This document shows, in pieces, positions 1 through 9,564 of a stretch of 64,000 nucleotides of DNA. Where the stretch lies: contig NZ_CP019388.1 of assembly GCF_001971725.1 (NCBI RefSeq), positions 868,001-932,000 on the forward strand, written 5' to 3'. Every line of letters begins with the position of its first letter. Positions within the stretch are counted from its first letter, which is position 1. The translations under genes were made by a program, and so were the position numbers. Source of the DNA: Winogradskyella sp. J14-2 (GTDB lineage Bacteria; Bacteroidota; Bacteroidia; Flavobacteriales; Flavobacteriaceae). Under the pieces are notes generated by a model. That model saw only the letters and a program-made list of their open reading frames with translations, was not told where the DNA came from and ran no database searches.

Positions 1-1022
1 CTTTTAGAATAAAAGACAAAGCTAAAGGTATAGATATTGTGTATGGCTACGGACAATATGATTTTGATGCGCCAAATTTTTATTTAAAATTTGCTAGAGG
101 AAAACTCAATTACCTTATAAGCAGACACTTTTTTGATGATATTTTTAACTATTACTCACAAGAAAATAGAACCATTAAAGAACAAGTTTTAAACTTATCT
201 AGCCAACAGCAACAAAAACTTTTCGATTATTTAGAAAACAATTATAAACCAGAGAATAGAAAGTATTTGTATGATTTTTTCTATGATAACTGTGCTACAA
301 AAATCAGAGATGTTTTGTCTAAAGTTACCAAAAGTACCGTAAGCTATAAAAGACCTAGTAACTTTGAGCAAAAAACTTTTAGAGCACTTATTTATGAGCA
401 TGTAGACAAAAATTCTTGGGGAAGTGTAGGTATTGATATTGCTCTTGGGTCTGTTGTGGATAGAGAAGCTTCTGCTTATGAATATATGTTTTTACCAAAG
501 TATATTTATTCTTTTTTTGAAGTTTCTAAAATTAACGGAGAAGCTAATTTGGTAACGTCTGAGTCCATACTTTTTAAAAAAAGAGAAGAAAAACAGACTT
601 CTACTTTCCTCTTAAGTCCATTTATTTTTTTTGGACTGCTCTCAATTGTTATTTTGCTTATAACATTTAAAGACCTTAAACAACGCAAACGTACAAAATG
701 GTTAGATATTTTGCTTTTTGCTATTACTGGTCTAATAGGTGTTGTTTTATTGTTTTTATGGTTTGCAACAGACCATACAGCAACTTGGCAAAATTACAAT
801 CTACTTTGGGCTTTTCCTTTCAATATTTTGGTTATTGGACAATTACTAAAAAACAAAATTAAAAACTGGTTTAAAGGTTACCTTAAATTCCTCATTATAA
901 TGCTTTGCCTTATGACTCTACATTGGATTATTGGTGTACAGGTATTTGCCATTACTATAATTCCCTTACTTATAGCATTGGTAATACGCTATATCTATTT
1001 AGTGAAATTCTACAACAAATAG
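1..1022 (+). CDS. DUF4105 family membrane protein, 5'-truncated by window edge
   Basis: The frame is already open at base 3 (FRIKDKAKGID then VYGYGQYDFDAPNFY), so the GTG at 39 is an internal valine and the true start lies outside the window. The GYGQYDFDAPNFY and FYDNCATKIRD stretches are typical of the periplasmic DUF4105 (Lnb N-terminal-like) domain, which keeps conserved His/Cys/Asn residues like papain-fold hydrolases. The last 140 or so residues form about five membrane segments. The function of the family is not established; a lipid or lipoprotein hydrolase is a guess. It stops two bases before the stop of the convergent polysaccharide operon, with no terminator between them. Confidence 0.85.
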   Translation, partial: FRIKDKAKGIDIVYGYGQYDFDAPNFYLKFARGKLNYLISRHFFDDIFNYYSQENRTIKEQVLNLSSQQQQKLFDYLENNYKPENRKYLYDFFYDNCATKIRDVLSKVTKSTVSYKRPSNFEQKTFRALIYEHVDKNSWGSVGIDIALGSVVDREASAYEYMFLPKYIYSFFEVSKINGEANLVTSESILFKKREEKQTSTFLLSPFIFFGLLSIVILLITFKDLKQRKRTKWLDILLFAITGLIGVVLLFLWFATDHTATWQNYNLLWAFPFNILVIGQLLKNKIKNWFKGYLKFLIIMLCLMTLHWIIGVQVFAITIIPLLIALVIRYIYLVKFYNK

Positions 1023-1024
1023 GA

Positions 1025-2419
1025 TTACTGACCTCTGTAGTATAAAATGGTACTAAGTGTTTTTATAGCAATATTAAAATCTAAGAATATACTTCTGTGC
1101 TTAATGTAGTATAAATCGTATTGTAATTTAGTAAGACTATCATCTATTGATGATCCATATCTTGTTTTAACCTGAGCCCAACCTGTGAGACCAGGTTTAA
1201 TAATATGTCTTGTTTCATAAAATGGTATAATGCGTGATAGTTCATTTACAAAGAAAGGACGCTCAGGTCTTGGTCCAATAACACTCATATCGCCTTTTAA
1301 CACATTATAAAACTGAGGTATTTCATCTAGACGAGATCTTCTTAAAAACTTACCAAACTTAGTAATACGTTTATCATTTTTCTTTGCCCATTTAACACCG
1401 TCTTTTTCGGCATTAACAATCATTGTTCGAAGTTTAAGGATTTTAAATGGCTTTCCGTTTCTACCAACGCGCTCCTGGGTGTATAGTAGTGGTCCTTTAT
1501 TTCCTATTATATTTCCAATTAATATAATTGGTAAAATGACCATACCAATGAATAGACCTGTAATTGCTAATAAAATATCGAAAGCTCTTTGAAAAAAGAT
1601 ATACAGTTTATTTTCATTACTTCTGCTAAAGGGAAAGTATTTGTAAAAATCCTTACCAACAAACTGAATTGGGACTCTATGCAAAAGTTCTTCATATACC
1701 TGGGTGTACTCTCTTATTTTAAAACCTCGCTCTAACAGCATCATAAGATCGTGATAGACCTCTGCTATAATAGCTTCTGAGTTAAAACTGGCCACCAACA
1801 CTTCAGATATTCTTTCTTTCTCTATTACATTGAGAAAATCTTTAGATTCATACTCTTTTAGACCCTTAAATTTTACAGACTCTGGTGTAGAGGCTTCACT
1901 GTTTATAAAACCAATAATTTTATAGTTTGGATCTGTTGTATTTAGAGCTCTAACCAAACCATCTATATTAGATATTTCGCCAACTAAAAGAACCCGTTTA
2001 TAAAATCTTGGCGATTCAATGAGGTTAATATATACCAAGCGCCACAGTAAAATGGAAATAATTAGGGCTAGATAGAAATAGACAATCTGAATACGTTTCT
2101 CGGGCAAGTTGGGCGATAAAACTGGTGTTAATAGATAAAATAGAACAACTGTAGAGGTTGTAATAACTACGTTTCTAAAAGTTGTGTCAAATTTACTGGC
2201 TTTTTGAAGGTCGTAAAGTTCAAAAATGGTTCCAAAAATGATAAGGTAGATTCCCAATAATGTTAAAGAAATTACGTTTTCGGCATCAAAGCGCAAATAT
2301 TCAAACTTAGGGTATAAATGTAAGACATATAGGGCAAGGATTACCATGACAATATCCATGATTCTTAGAAGAATCTTTCGTTCTGATACTTCAAAATGGA
2401 TGCCTTTCTTATGGGCCAT
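1025..2419 (-). CDS. Polyprenyl-phosphate sugar-1-phosphate transferase (WbaP/WcaJ type)
   Basis: Transfers a hexose-1-phosphate from a nucleotide sugar to undecaprenyl phosphate at the inner membrane, the first step of glycan repeat-unit assembly. The 464 residues show four N-terminal membrane segments (about 17-110), a Rossmann-like middle domain (VLLVGEISNIDGL, about 140-250), a membrane-entering helix near 275-300 and a C-terminal bacterial sugar transferase domain with KLRTM, the catalytic LDEIPQ dyad and VIGPRPERP. The length is normal for the full-size class. It is the last gene of the locus. A second, minimal enzyme of the same family sits at 28657-29247, so one may start the repeat unit and the other a different glycan. 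Confidence 0.92.
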   Translation of the reverse strand: MAHKKGIHFEVSERKILLRIMDIVMVILALYVLHLYPKFEYLRFDAENVISLTLLGIYLIIFGTIFELYDLQKASKFDTTFRNVVITTSTVVLFYLLTPVLSPNLPEKRIQIVYFYLALIISILLWRLVYINLIESPRFYKRVLLVGEISNIDGLVRALNTTDPNYKIIGFINSEASTPESVKFKGLKEYESKDFLNVIEKERISEVLVASFNSEAIIAEVYHDLMMLLERGFKIREYTQVYEELLHRVPIQFVGKDFYKYFPFSRSNENKLYIFFQRAFDILLAITGLFIGMVILPIILIGNIIGNKGPLLYTQERVGRNGKPFKILKLRTMIVNAEKDGVKWAKKNDKRITKFGKFLRRSRLDEIPQFYNVLKGDMSVIGPRPERPFFVNELSRIIPFYETRHIIKPGLTGWAQVKTRYGSSIDDSLTKLQYDLYYIKHRSIFLDFNIAIKTLSTILYYRGQ

Positions 2420-2474
2420 GATTGGTTAATTGGTAGTGTAAATATACTAACATCAATTGATTTTTATCTTCAAA

Positions 2475-3485
2475 TTAAGACAAAAGCCTTTTCCATTGAG
2501 CTCTTATCTCTTTCCAATCAAAATTTTCTACTTTTTTACGCGCGTTTATTACCAATTTATCTTTAAAATTTTTGTTTTGTTTTAATTTTATGATCGCATC
2601 TACCATTGCGTTTACATCATTTGGTGAAACTAAGATGCCTTCTTTGTTGTGAGTTATTAAAAAAGGTAAACCACCTACGTTGGTTGAAACTACGGGTAAG
2701 CCTAGTGCCATTGCTTCAATAACACTTACTGGCGTATTATCAAAATTTGTGGTATTGATAAAAATATTATAGTCTTTAGAGCGCTCAACCCATTCGTTTT
2801 TTGGTAGTTTTCCTGTGAACTTTACATTAAGATTGAGTTTTTTAACTAATTGTTTGGTTTCATTTAAACTACCATCACTATCTGGTCCTACCATACATAG
2901 CTGAGCATCGTGTCCTTTTTTTGTAAGGCTATCTAGTATTAAAACAGCTAATTTTGGGTTATAAATTTTAGAAAACGATCTTAACCAGAATAATTTAATA
3001 TGTTCTATGTTTCTATTAAAAAACTCAAAATCATTTATTTCTATGGTATTAGGAATAAATTCAACATTTTGATAACCAAAGCTTTGAAAACGTTCTTTTA
3101 AGAAATTTGAAGGCGATACTAACTTATACGCATTACCAAAAATCATTCTACTCATTTTTGGGTTTTCTTTTAAACGTTTTTCAAGATTTCCACCATGTAG
3201 AATTGGGATATAATTTATTCTTAGCATTCTACACATCTGACTGATTATAAATGCATAGTAAAAATTTAAGGTGCTGTAGGTATCTATAAGTACGAAATCT
3301 GTTTTTCTGCAATGTCTTAAAACTAAAAATACCATATCTAATAGTCTTAAAACTATGTTTTGTTTATCAGATGCGGTTTTTACTTCGCAGAATTGCCTTA
3401 AACGAAAACTTAATGTTTCTACAGAAGTTGCGTTTTTACCCTTTTGAGACAAGGCGTTTCCTATGTAAAATAGTCTTATCATCAA
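2475..3485 (-). CDS. Glycosyltransferase family 4 (GT-B fold)
   Basis: Cytoplasmic retaining glycosyltransferase adding one sugar to the lipid-linked glycan. The 336-residue protein has a weak N-terminal acceptor domain and a clear C-terminal GT4 domain: VEFIPNTIEINDF, an EAMALGLPVVSTNVGGLP nucleotide-sugar binding motif (E-x7-E type) near residue 258 and ILVSPNDVNAM. The start overlaps the end of the upstream O-antigen ligase-like gene by 50 bases; a second ATG one codon later is equally possible. Donor and acceptor cannot be read from the sequence. Confidence 0.88.
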   Translation of the reverse strand: MMIRLFYIGNALSQKGKNATSVETLSFRLRQFCEVKTASDKQNIVLRLLDMVFLVLRHCRKTDFVLIDTYSTLNFYYAFIISQMCRMLRINYIPILHGGNLEKRLKENPKMSRMIFGNAYKLVSPSNFLKERFQSFGYQNVEFIPNTIEINDFEFFNRNIEHIKLFWLRSFSKIYNPKLAVLILDSLTKKGHDAQLCMVGPDSDGSLNETKQLVKKLNLNVKFTGKLPKNEWVERSKDYNIFINTTNFDNTPVSVIEAMALGLPVVSTNVGGLPFLITHNKEGILVSPNDVNAMVDAIIKLKQNKNFKDKLVINARKKVENFDWKEIRAQWKRLLS

Positions 3486-4797
3486 TAATATTTAACAGTG
3501 ACAAAGCGTATACAAAACCTGGTGCTGCCAAACGCATTGCAGAATGGTTTATTGTAGCAAACCAAAAAACTAAAAAGGCATAAAAGAATATATTATTGGT
3601 AGACCTTTCCCTTATACTTAAGGGCTTAAATATGAGGATACATATTATTAGTATACCAAATATTCCGTGTTCAGACAATAATCTACTAATTTCATTATGC
3701 GAGGCAATAATTTGTCCTTCTTTATCTAACCTAATTTTTTTCATACCGCTAGCTCCAACACCAAGAAAAGGTTCGTTCATAAACCCTTCTAACTCATTAA
3801 AAAACAGATCTGCGCGACCTGTTGTAAGATCTTCTTTAGATCGCCCAGCGGCATCTTGGTTAGAATAACGCTTTTCTATAAGGTCATTGGTTTGGTTTTT
3901 GCTCAATAGCCATGAGAATGCACCAAAAAAGCAAAATAACAAAAAGGTGAATATAATACGCTGCTTTTGCTTGTAACCTGATTTTAGGTATAAGAAAAAT
4001 AAGAATATAACAATCATTAAAAGTGCCGTAAGGACACCACCACGACTAAAAGTTACTAAAGCTCTAAATGATATTGCCAAAATTATAACTCCGTTTACTA
4101 ATTTTAATAATAGTGTTGGAGAGTTTAAAAAGAAGCGTACCGTAAACGCAAAAATACCAAGTCCCAGAATGGTAGAAACCTGATTAGGTCCAAAACCACC
4201 AGAAGCAGCAAAATTTGATGCTGTACTAGATATTATTTCTTTTATGGTGGGTGAATACAAGAAAAGGTATGTTGTCATTGATACTATGGGTAGCCCTATG
4301 TACTTAATAATATCTAATAATTCGGATTTTTTTATGGGTTTATCATAACAATATAAAGCACTAATTCCTAAACACACTGGACCACTTAATACAAACGCTA
4401 CGGAACTTCTAAACCGTAAGTCATAACCAAGATTAACAGATGCCAAAACAACGGCTGGCACTAGAGCTATAAGATAAAAAAAGTATGGGTAAGCTTTGTT
4501 AGAAATACCAGAGTAAAACATACCAAAAATAGCAAACAGTATTACTAAATATTTAGAGATTTCATAGAAAAGGCCACCACCAGTCATTCTAAAAAGGGAC
4601 TCACCAGAAATAATGTAACAACAAGCAAATAAAACTGTTATGGTTTTTTTAGATTCTTTAGCTGTAATGATCCTTATAAAAAAGAAAACAATAACAGCTA
4701 GATAAAAGGGTTGTCTTAATATTGGTAAGGCATAAATTAATACACCTATGACAATATGTAAAACCACTAAACCAATATAATTTATCTCTTTATCCAT
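3436..4797 (-). CDS. O-antigen polymerase/ligase-like membrane protein (Wzy/WaaL family)
   Basis: The 453 residues form about 11-12 membrane segments with a large periplasmic loop at about 310-385 containing GRADLFFNELEGFMNEPFLGVGASGM and then ASHNEISRLLSEHGI, the Wzy_C/O-antigen ligase signature. Members either polymerise lipid-linked repeat units (Wzy) or ligate the finished glycan to lipid A-core (WaaL); sequence alone does not separate the two. In this locus the nearby ABC exporter would fit a ligase, while Wza/Wzc would fit a polymerase. It overlaps its upstream neighbour by one base (ATG/TAA region at 4797). Confidence 0.85.
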   Translation of the reverse strand: MDKEINYIGLVVLHIVIGVLIYALPILRQPFYLAVIVFFFIRIITAKESKKTITVLFACCYIISGESLFRMTGGGLFYEISKYLVILFAIFGMFYSGISNKAYPYFFYLIALVPAVVLASVNLGYDLRFRSSVAFVLSGPVCLGISALYCYDKPIKKSELLDIIKYIGLPIVSMTTYLFLYSPTIKEIISSTASNFAASGGFGPNQVSTILGLGIFAFTVRFFLNSPTLLLKLVNGVIILAISFRALVTFSRGGVLTALLMIVIFLFFLYLKSGYKQKQRIIFTFLLFCFFGAFSWLLSKNQTNDLIEKRYSNQDAAGRSKEDLTTGRADLFFNELEGFMNEPFLGVGASGMKKIRLDKEGQIIASHNEISRLLSEHGIFGILIICILIFKPLSIRERSTNNIFFYAFLVFWFATINHSAMRLAAPGFVYALSLLNIIDDKTILHRKRLVSKG

Positions 4798-5867
4798 TAG
4801 TTGTTATATACTCCTAATACTAATTTTAATGTGGCAAATTGAGAGTACTTATTATAAACCGTATCTCTAAGCGCCAAGCCCATGTTTTTTGACTCAATTT
4901 TGTTAGTTATGAGATCTTCTAAGGCTTTCGCTAAAGCCACAGAATTTTCTTTTGGAACCAATAGACCAGAAAGGCCAGACCTAACAACCTTCTTACAATC
5001 GCCAACATTTGTTGCCGCTACGGCTAACCTAGCTTCACCGTATTCTAAAAGTGCTAAAGGTAAACCCTCTGACTTAGAAGACAAAACACCTATATTACAA
5101 TGCGATAACATTGCTTTAACGTCCGCGCAACTACCATAAAAAAATACTTTGTGAGATAGTTGTAAGCTCTTTACTAAACTATATACTTTTTTTGAATAAT
5201 CATCATTAAAGCTTGCTCCAACACAATGTAATGTATATTCTGGAAATTTCTTCTCTATTTTACTAAAGGCTTCAATAAGATTGAAATGGTCTTTTTGTGG
5301 TCTTAAGTTTGCCAAACAAACAATTCTTTTTCCTCGTTGTCCTTTTAACTTGGTTTTTAATAATGAATGTTTCTCAAATATTATAAAGTTTGGAAGATAG
5401 CTTACAGATGAGTTATTTAAGTGTTTTTTTGCCCATTGAAGTAACGTATCGTTTACTGCAAAACTATGAGAAAAGAAATAGGAGCATAACTTTAGAATGC
5501 TTCTAGGTCTTTTTGATAGATATTCACTATCACCGTAATGATCGTGCCATATAACTTTTATATTATTTAAGAATAAACTCACGAGTGTTGCTAAAAAAAA
5601 AGAACTAGAATGCGCATGGATAATATTTATTTTTTCACTCTTTATAAAAGCATGTAATCTTAGCATTGCTTTAATATCGAAAGTTCCTTTCTTTTTTAAA
5701 AATAAAAACCTAACATCTTTGTCTAAACTTTCTTTTAATAGTCCTTCTTTACGGGTTGCACATAAATAAGAGGCGTCTACGCTACCAGATAATGCATTAG
5801 CTAAATTAACGGCCATGCGCTCTGCGCCGCCAGCATCTAAGGTATCTATTAATTGAAGTACTCGCAT
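4797..5867 (-). CDS. Glycosyltransferase family 4
   Basis: GT-B enzyme of 356 residues. The N-terminus MRVLQLIDTLDAGGAERMA carries the GGAER loop common in GT4 enzymes; the C-terminal half has IVCLANLRPQKDHFNLIEA, SSKSEGLPLALLEYGEA (catalytic E-x7-E) and a GLLVPKENS tail. It shares single-base overlaps with both neighbours, so it is translationally coupled within the operon. Substrate unknown. Confidence 0.9.
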   Translation of the reverse strand: MRVLQLIDTLDAGGAERMAVNLANALSGSVDASYLCATRKEGLLKESLDKDVRFLFLKKKGTFDIKAMLRLHAFIKSEKINIIHAHSSSFFLATLVSLFLNNIKVIWHDHYGDSEYLSKRPRSILKLCSYFFSHSFAVNDTLLQWAKKHLNNSSVSYLPNFIIFEKHSLLKTKLKGQRGKRIVCLANLRPQKDHFNLIEAFSKIEKKFPEYTLHCVGASFNDDYSKKVYSLVKSLQLSHKVFFYGSCADVKAMLSHCNIGVLSSKSEGLPLALLEYGEARLAVAATNVGDCKKVVRSGLSGLLVPKENSVALAKALEDLITNKIESKNMGLALRDTVYNKYSQFATLKLVLGVYNN

Positions 5868-7006
5868 TAGTTATTAACTAATTTACTAATTTCTAACTCT
5901 AGCTTATCAACAGTATATTGTTGAGACCATTCTAGTGCTTTTTTTGATAATTGATTTAGATGTAAATCGCCTTTTTCAAGTTCATCTATAATAATTTTTA
6001 CAGCACTATCGGCGCTTGGCTCAATTAATATACCACGCTTACCAAAATCTAAAATCCAAGGCAAACATGAAATTTTTGTAGAAATCGGTATGGCACCAAA
6101 AAACATACCCTCAGCTATGGCTTTAGGCCATCCCTCACTTTTTGATGGTAAAATTGTGAAGTGTGCATTGAGTAAACATTGCTTTACTTGCTCCTTTGGT
6201 TGATTTCCGTAAATAAATACCGCATCTTCAAGGCCATGTGATTTAATATAAGACTTAGCATCATCTATTAAAGGCCCATCTCCAAACATATGTAGTTCTG
6301 AACTAAATCCATTATGTATAAGAGCTTCAATAATCTTTATTGTTAACAAGGGTCTTTTACCCGTAACCATCGCGCCTGTAAAAACAAATTTTAAGTGGCC
6401 TGAAAAATCTCGTTTTTTATACTCAATTTTTTCAGACTCATTATATGTAGCAGACATAAATGGAACGACATAGCTTGATTTATCTTTCCAATCACCATAT
6501 ACTAAGACTTTCATATTCTTGGTTAACAAGGTATTACTCAACAACCATTTCTGAAAACGATAGCCCATTGGTTGATTACTTTTAGGGTCCCAATTACCAG
6601 CATACTTAGTAGTCTTGTTTTTTTTAGGGTAAAAGACTTGAATTAAAGCTGCAACGGCAGATACATTACTCGGACAACGAAAATGTAAATGATCTGCACG
6701 TTGCATTGCCTTGGCCATTTTATATACCATGAGAGGCAAGTTAAGGACTAGTTTTATTACTCCTAAGATTGATTTTATATTAAACACCGGAACCTCTAGA
6801 AGCTCTACATTGTTATGAGCATAAGGTTTTTCTAACCTATCTATGTCTTTAGACTTACTAAAGCATCCAACTACTATGATGTTTTCAAAATGACTGGACC
6901 ACATATTTATTTCACTTACATAGGGACTGTAACCATAGAGCTTACCTTCTTTTTTTTTGTGGGTTACTAAAGTGAAAATTGCTAATGTTCTCGGTCTATT
7001 TTTCAA
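5867..7006 (-). CDS. Glycosyltransferase family 4
   Basis: 379-residue GT-B enzyme. The N-terminal part has the glycine/tyrosine loop YGYSPYVSEINMW and the LHFRCPSNVSAVA acceptor-side helix; the C-terminal donor domain has FVFTGAMVTGKRPLLTI, PSKSEGWPKAIAEGMFFGAIP and GILIEPSADSA. It is 12 bases downstream of the GT2 gene at 7019-8014. No signal peptide or membrane segment. The specific linkage it makes is not predictable. Confidence 0.88.
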   Translation of the reverse strand: MKNRPRTLAIFTLVTHKKKEGKLYGYSPYVSEINMWSSHFENIIVVGCFSKSKDIDRLEKPYAHNNVELLEVPVFNIKSILGVIKLVLNLPLMVYKMAKAMQRADHLHFRCPSNVSAVAALIQVFYPKKNKTTKYAGNWDPKSNQPMGYRFQKWLLSNTLLTKNMKVLVYGDWKDKSSYVVPFMSATYNESEKIEYKKRDFSGHLKFVFTGAMVTGKRPLLTIKIIEALIHNGFSSELHMFGDGPLIDDAKSYIKSHGLEDAVFIYGNQPKEQVKQCLLNAHFTILPSKSEGWPKAIAEGMFFGAIPISTKISCLPWILDFGKRGILIEPSADSAVKIIIDELEKGDLHLNQLSKKALEWSQQYTVDKLELEISKLVNN

Positions 7007-7018
7007 TTATTGGGTTTT

Positions 7019-8014
7019 TTAACTATTAATTTTGGGTTTAGAAACTATCAACTTCAACAGCCCTACAAATCTACCAAAACCTTCCTTTGCAGTGTTTACT
7101 TTATCTTTACTTTTTACAGCACTTATAAACGCCAGCACCATTAATAGTGCCTCTGTTGCATACCATTTAAGGATAGATTTTAAATTTACATTATTGTATT
7201 TTACGCGCCAAACGTACCAGCCATTTCTAACTACCATTTTTCCGTATTTGTAAGTACTAGGTCTACCCGAAGGTTCGTGGTAATGCCCTAGCCTGGCTGA
7301 TGTATTAACATATAATTTCCCAATTTTAGATAAACGTAAACAAAAATCAGCATCTTCATACAATCCGTAGCCTTCAAAGTACTCTGAAAAGGTTATCTGG
7401 TCAAAAACTTCAGTTCTATAAGAGGCTACACCACCCATGAATAATTCTACCTCGTAAGTTTTTCCTGTTGGAGGTAAAAAACTCACAGATCTACCATGAC
7501 CAAATGTTGGTAAATAACACGGAGGTCTATCTGGCTGTAATCCAAATTTAGCACGTATCCTAAATCGAAGTGGTTCTATACGACAGTACCCATCAAAGCA
7601 AAATAAACTTGGTGCTTTAATATGTTTACGCTTATGCCAGTCTACCTCATTGGTGATATACCCTCCTACACCAATTGCCGTTGGGTATTGTTTATAGGTA
7701 TTTATAAGTCTGTTAAAATAGTTAGGTTCTAAAATGGTATCATCATCTAAAAAACAAACAACTTCAGTATCTTTTTCTAGTTTACTTATACCATAATTAC
7801 GTTGCTTTGTTAGGCCTTTATCTTTTTCACCTACCTTATAATATTCTGTATTTATAAAATTACCATTAGATACTAAATGCTTTGTTTTTTCATTTTCTGA
7901 AGCATCAATAATTAGCACATAATTGGGATATAACGTTTGCTTTAAAACAGATTTAAGCAGTTTTTCTAGAGCCAAAGAACGATTGTATGTGCAAATGATT
8001 AAACTAAAGTTCAT
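7019..8014 (-). CDS. Glycosyltransferase family 2
   Basis: GT-A fold inverting transferase of 331 residues. It begins MNFSLIICTYNRSLALEKLL, has a VVCFLDDDTILEPNYF metal-binding DxD near residue 95 and EDADFCLRLSKIG as the ED catalytic-base motif near 220. A C-terminal hydrophobic stretch (EALLMVLAFISAV) may attach it to the membrane. It is separated by two bases from the preceding gene. Confidence 0.9.
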   Translation of the reverse strand: MNFSLIICTYNRSLALEKLLKSVLKQTLYPNYVLIIDASENEKTKHLVSNGNFINTEYYKVGEKDKGLTKQRNYGISKLEKDTEVVCFLDDDTILEPNYFNRLINTYKQYPTAIGVGGYITNEVDWHKRKHIKAPSLFCFDGYCRIEPLRFRIRAKFGLQPDRPPCYLPTFGHGRSVSFLPPTGKTYEVELFMGGVASYRTEVFDQITFSEYFEGYGLYEDADFCLRLSKIGKLYVNTSARLGHYHEPSGRPSTYKYGKMVVRNGWYVWRVKYNNVNLKSILKWYATEALLMVLAFISAVKSKDKVNTAKEGFGRFVGLLKLIVSKPKINS

Positions 8015-8016
8015 AA

Positions 8017-9564
8017 TTATCTTGGCTTCTGTTTTTTATGAATTAGCGCTTGCGCCATGGATTCGCTCACTTGCCAACGCTTCCTAAAACGTTTAAGATA
8101 TGCAATTGGGTTCTTAATATGTTGATGCTTATAATATTTAAGACACAAAATAGTCTTATATCCTAAAAGTTGTGTTTTGGTATGATGCAACTTTCTAAAA
8201 AGCATAATACTAGGTGATGGTTTGGGTGGCAACGCCGTGTTTTTGATATTCTCTTTTAAATTTGAAGCTCTAAAACCACCCAGAGGTGCCTTTAGATGTA
8301 GTAATTTTAGCTGTGATATATAGATAATGTCTTCGCCAATGCGTCTTAACTGCATTCCAAAATCAACATCTTCACCATAACCATGCTCAAAAGCCATATT
8401 AAACCTGAGGGTTTTAAGGACACCTGCATTTACTATACTGCAACCAGAACCAAAAGCTGCCCATTGTATTATCACTTTTGTTTGGTCAATCTCATTTAGT
8501 TGTAGGCATGCAAAATTAAGAACATTAGTGCCCAACTGCTGTAAATATACTAGTGCCTGCTGTAATAATGATGTGTCGTTTATTCTAATATCATCATCTG
8601 CAAAAAAAACATAGTTAGACGTTATAAGGTCTAAGGCCATATTGCGCGCATTACATGCTCCTGTCTTATGAATAAACTTATGAACTATTTTAAAAGGCCA
8701 TGTTTCGTTGTATATGTAATCTAATTCTGAGCTTGATGTTTTATCTGGATTCTGCTCTACAATAATAATTTTAGTCGGTAAAATGGATTGTAACTTTAGG
8801 TCTTTCAGGAAGTTATACAGATAGGTCTTTCTACCCATTGTTGGTATAATAACATCTATAGATGGATTTGTAGTTTTAATGTTAGTATTGTCCACGGTAG
8901 GTAGCACACTAAAATCAATCTTACGCTTCTTAAAAACAACGCCATAAAAGCATCCTAAAACTGTAAGTCGTTTTTCGTAAATCAAAAGATTAATAAAAAA
9001 TAAAACAAGCCATCTTTTTTTGTAGTGCAACGCAATAAACCTATAGAGATCATATATGCTTGCAGTTTTATGCTTAATATTTACTCTGTTAGATAGCAAC
9101 TGAGGTACAGAATAACACCACAGACCAACAGCCATGCCTAACTTTGCTATAGAATTAAGTGCAAAATCGAAATTTTTGTCATTAACTGTATGGCGAAATT
9201 TTAATAAATTTTTTGAATGAATAACACCACAATCACTTCCCATTAACCAAGTAGAATACTTCACACTTTTATCTACATTTATGAATGGTGAATCTTCAAC
9301 ATAACCGATTTTACAGCCTATGTAAGGCAACGTGGTATATGACCACATAAAATGAGGCTTAAAATTATTTAAGATATATTCTCTGTTTATACAAGTTTGA
9401 AGACGCTCTTGGTACCATAATAAGACTTCGTCTTGGTGGTGGGCAGCAACAACATATATTTGATTAATTAAAGTTTGATTATTGTCTATACCCGAAAGTT
9501 CAACACGCCTTCCATTTTTATATAAATCTATAATTTTATAGCCATTATGTTTTACTTCAATCAC
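8017..9564 (-). CDS. Two-domain glycosyltransferase family 2 protein
   Basis: 515 residues, longer than a usual GT2. Residues about 230-470 form a standard GT-A domain: VDVIIPTMGRKTYLYNFL, FFADDDIRIND (DxD) and EHGYGEDVDFGMQLRRIG. Residues 1-225 lack these motifs but contain VAAHHQDEVLLWYQERLQ, GYVEDSPFINVDKS and WLMGSDCGVIHSKNL, resembling a degenerate GT2 or a separate acceptor-binding domain. It overlaps the GT4 gene upstream by four bases. Whether the N-terminal half is catalytic is open. Confidence 0.82.
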   Translation of the reverse strand: MIEVKHNGYKIIDLYKNGRRVELSGIDNNQTLINQIYVVAAHHQDEVLLWYQERLQTCINREYILNNFKPHFMWSYTTLPYIGCKIGYVEDSPFINVDKSVKYSTWLMGSDCGVIHSKNLLKFRHTVNDKNFDFALNSIAKLGMAVGLWCYSVPQLLSNRVNIKHKTASIYDLYRFIALHYKKRWLVLFFINLLIYEKRLTVLGCFYGVVFKKRKIDFSVLPTVDNTNIKTTNPSIDVIIPTMGRKTYLYNFLKDLKLQSILPTKIIIVEQNPDKTSSSELDYIYNETWPFKIVHKFIHKTGACNARNMALDLITSNYVFFADDDIRINDTSLLQQALVYLQQLGTNVLNFACLQLNEIDQTKVIIQWAAFGSGCSIVNAGVLKTLRFNMAFEHGYGEDVDFGMQLRRIGEDIIYISQLKLLHLKAPLGGFRASNLKENIKNTALPPKPSPSIMLFRKLHHTKTQLLGYKTILCLKYYKHQHIKNPIAYLKRFRKRWQVSESMAQALIHKKQKPR

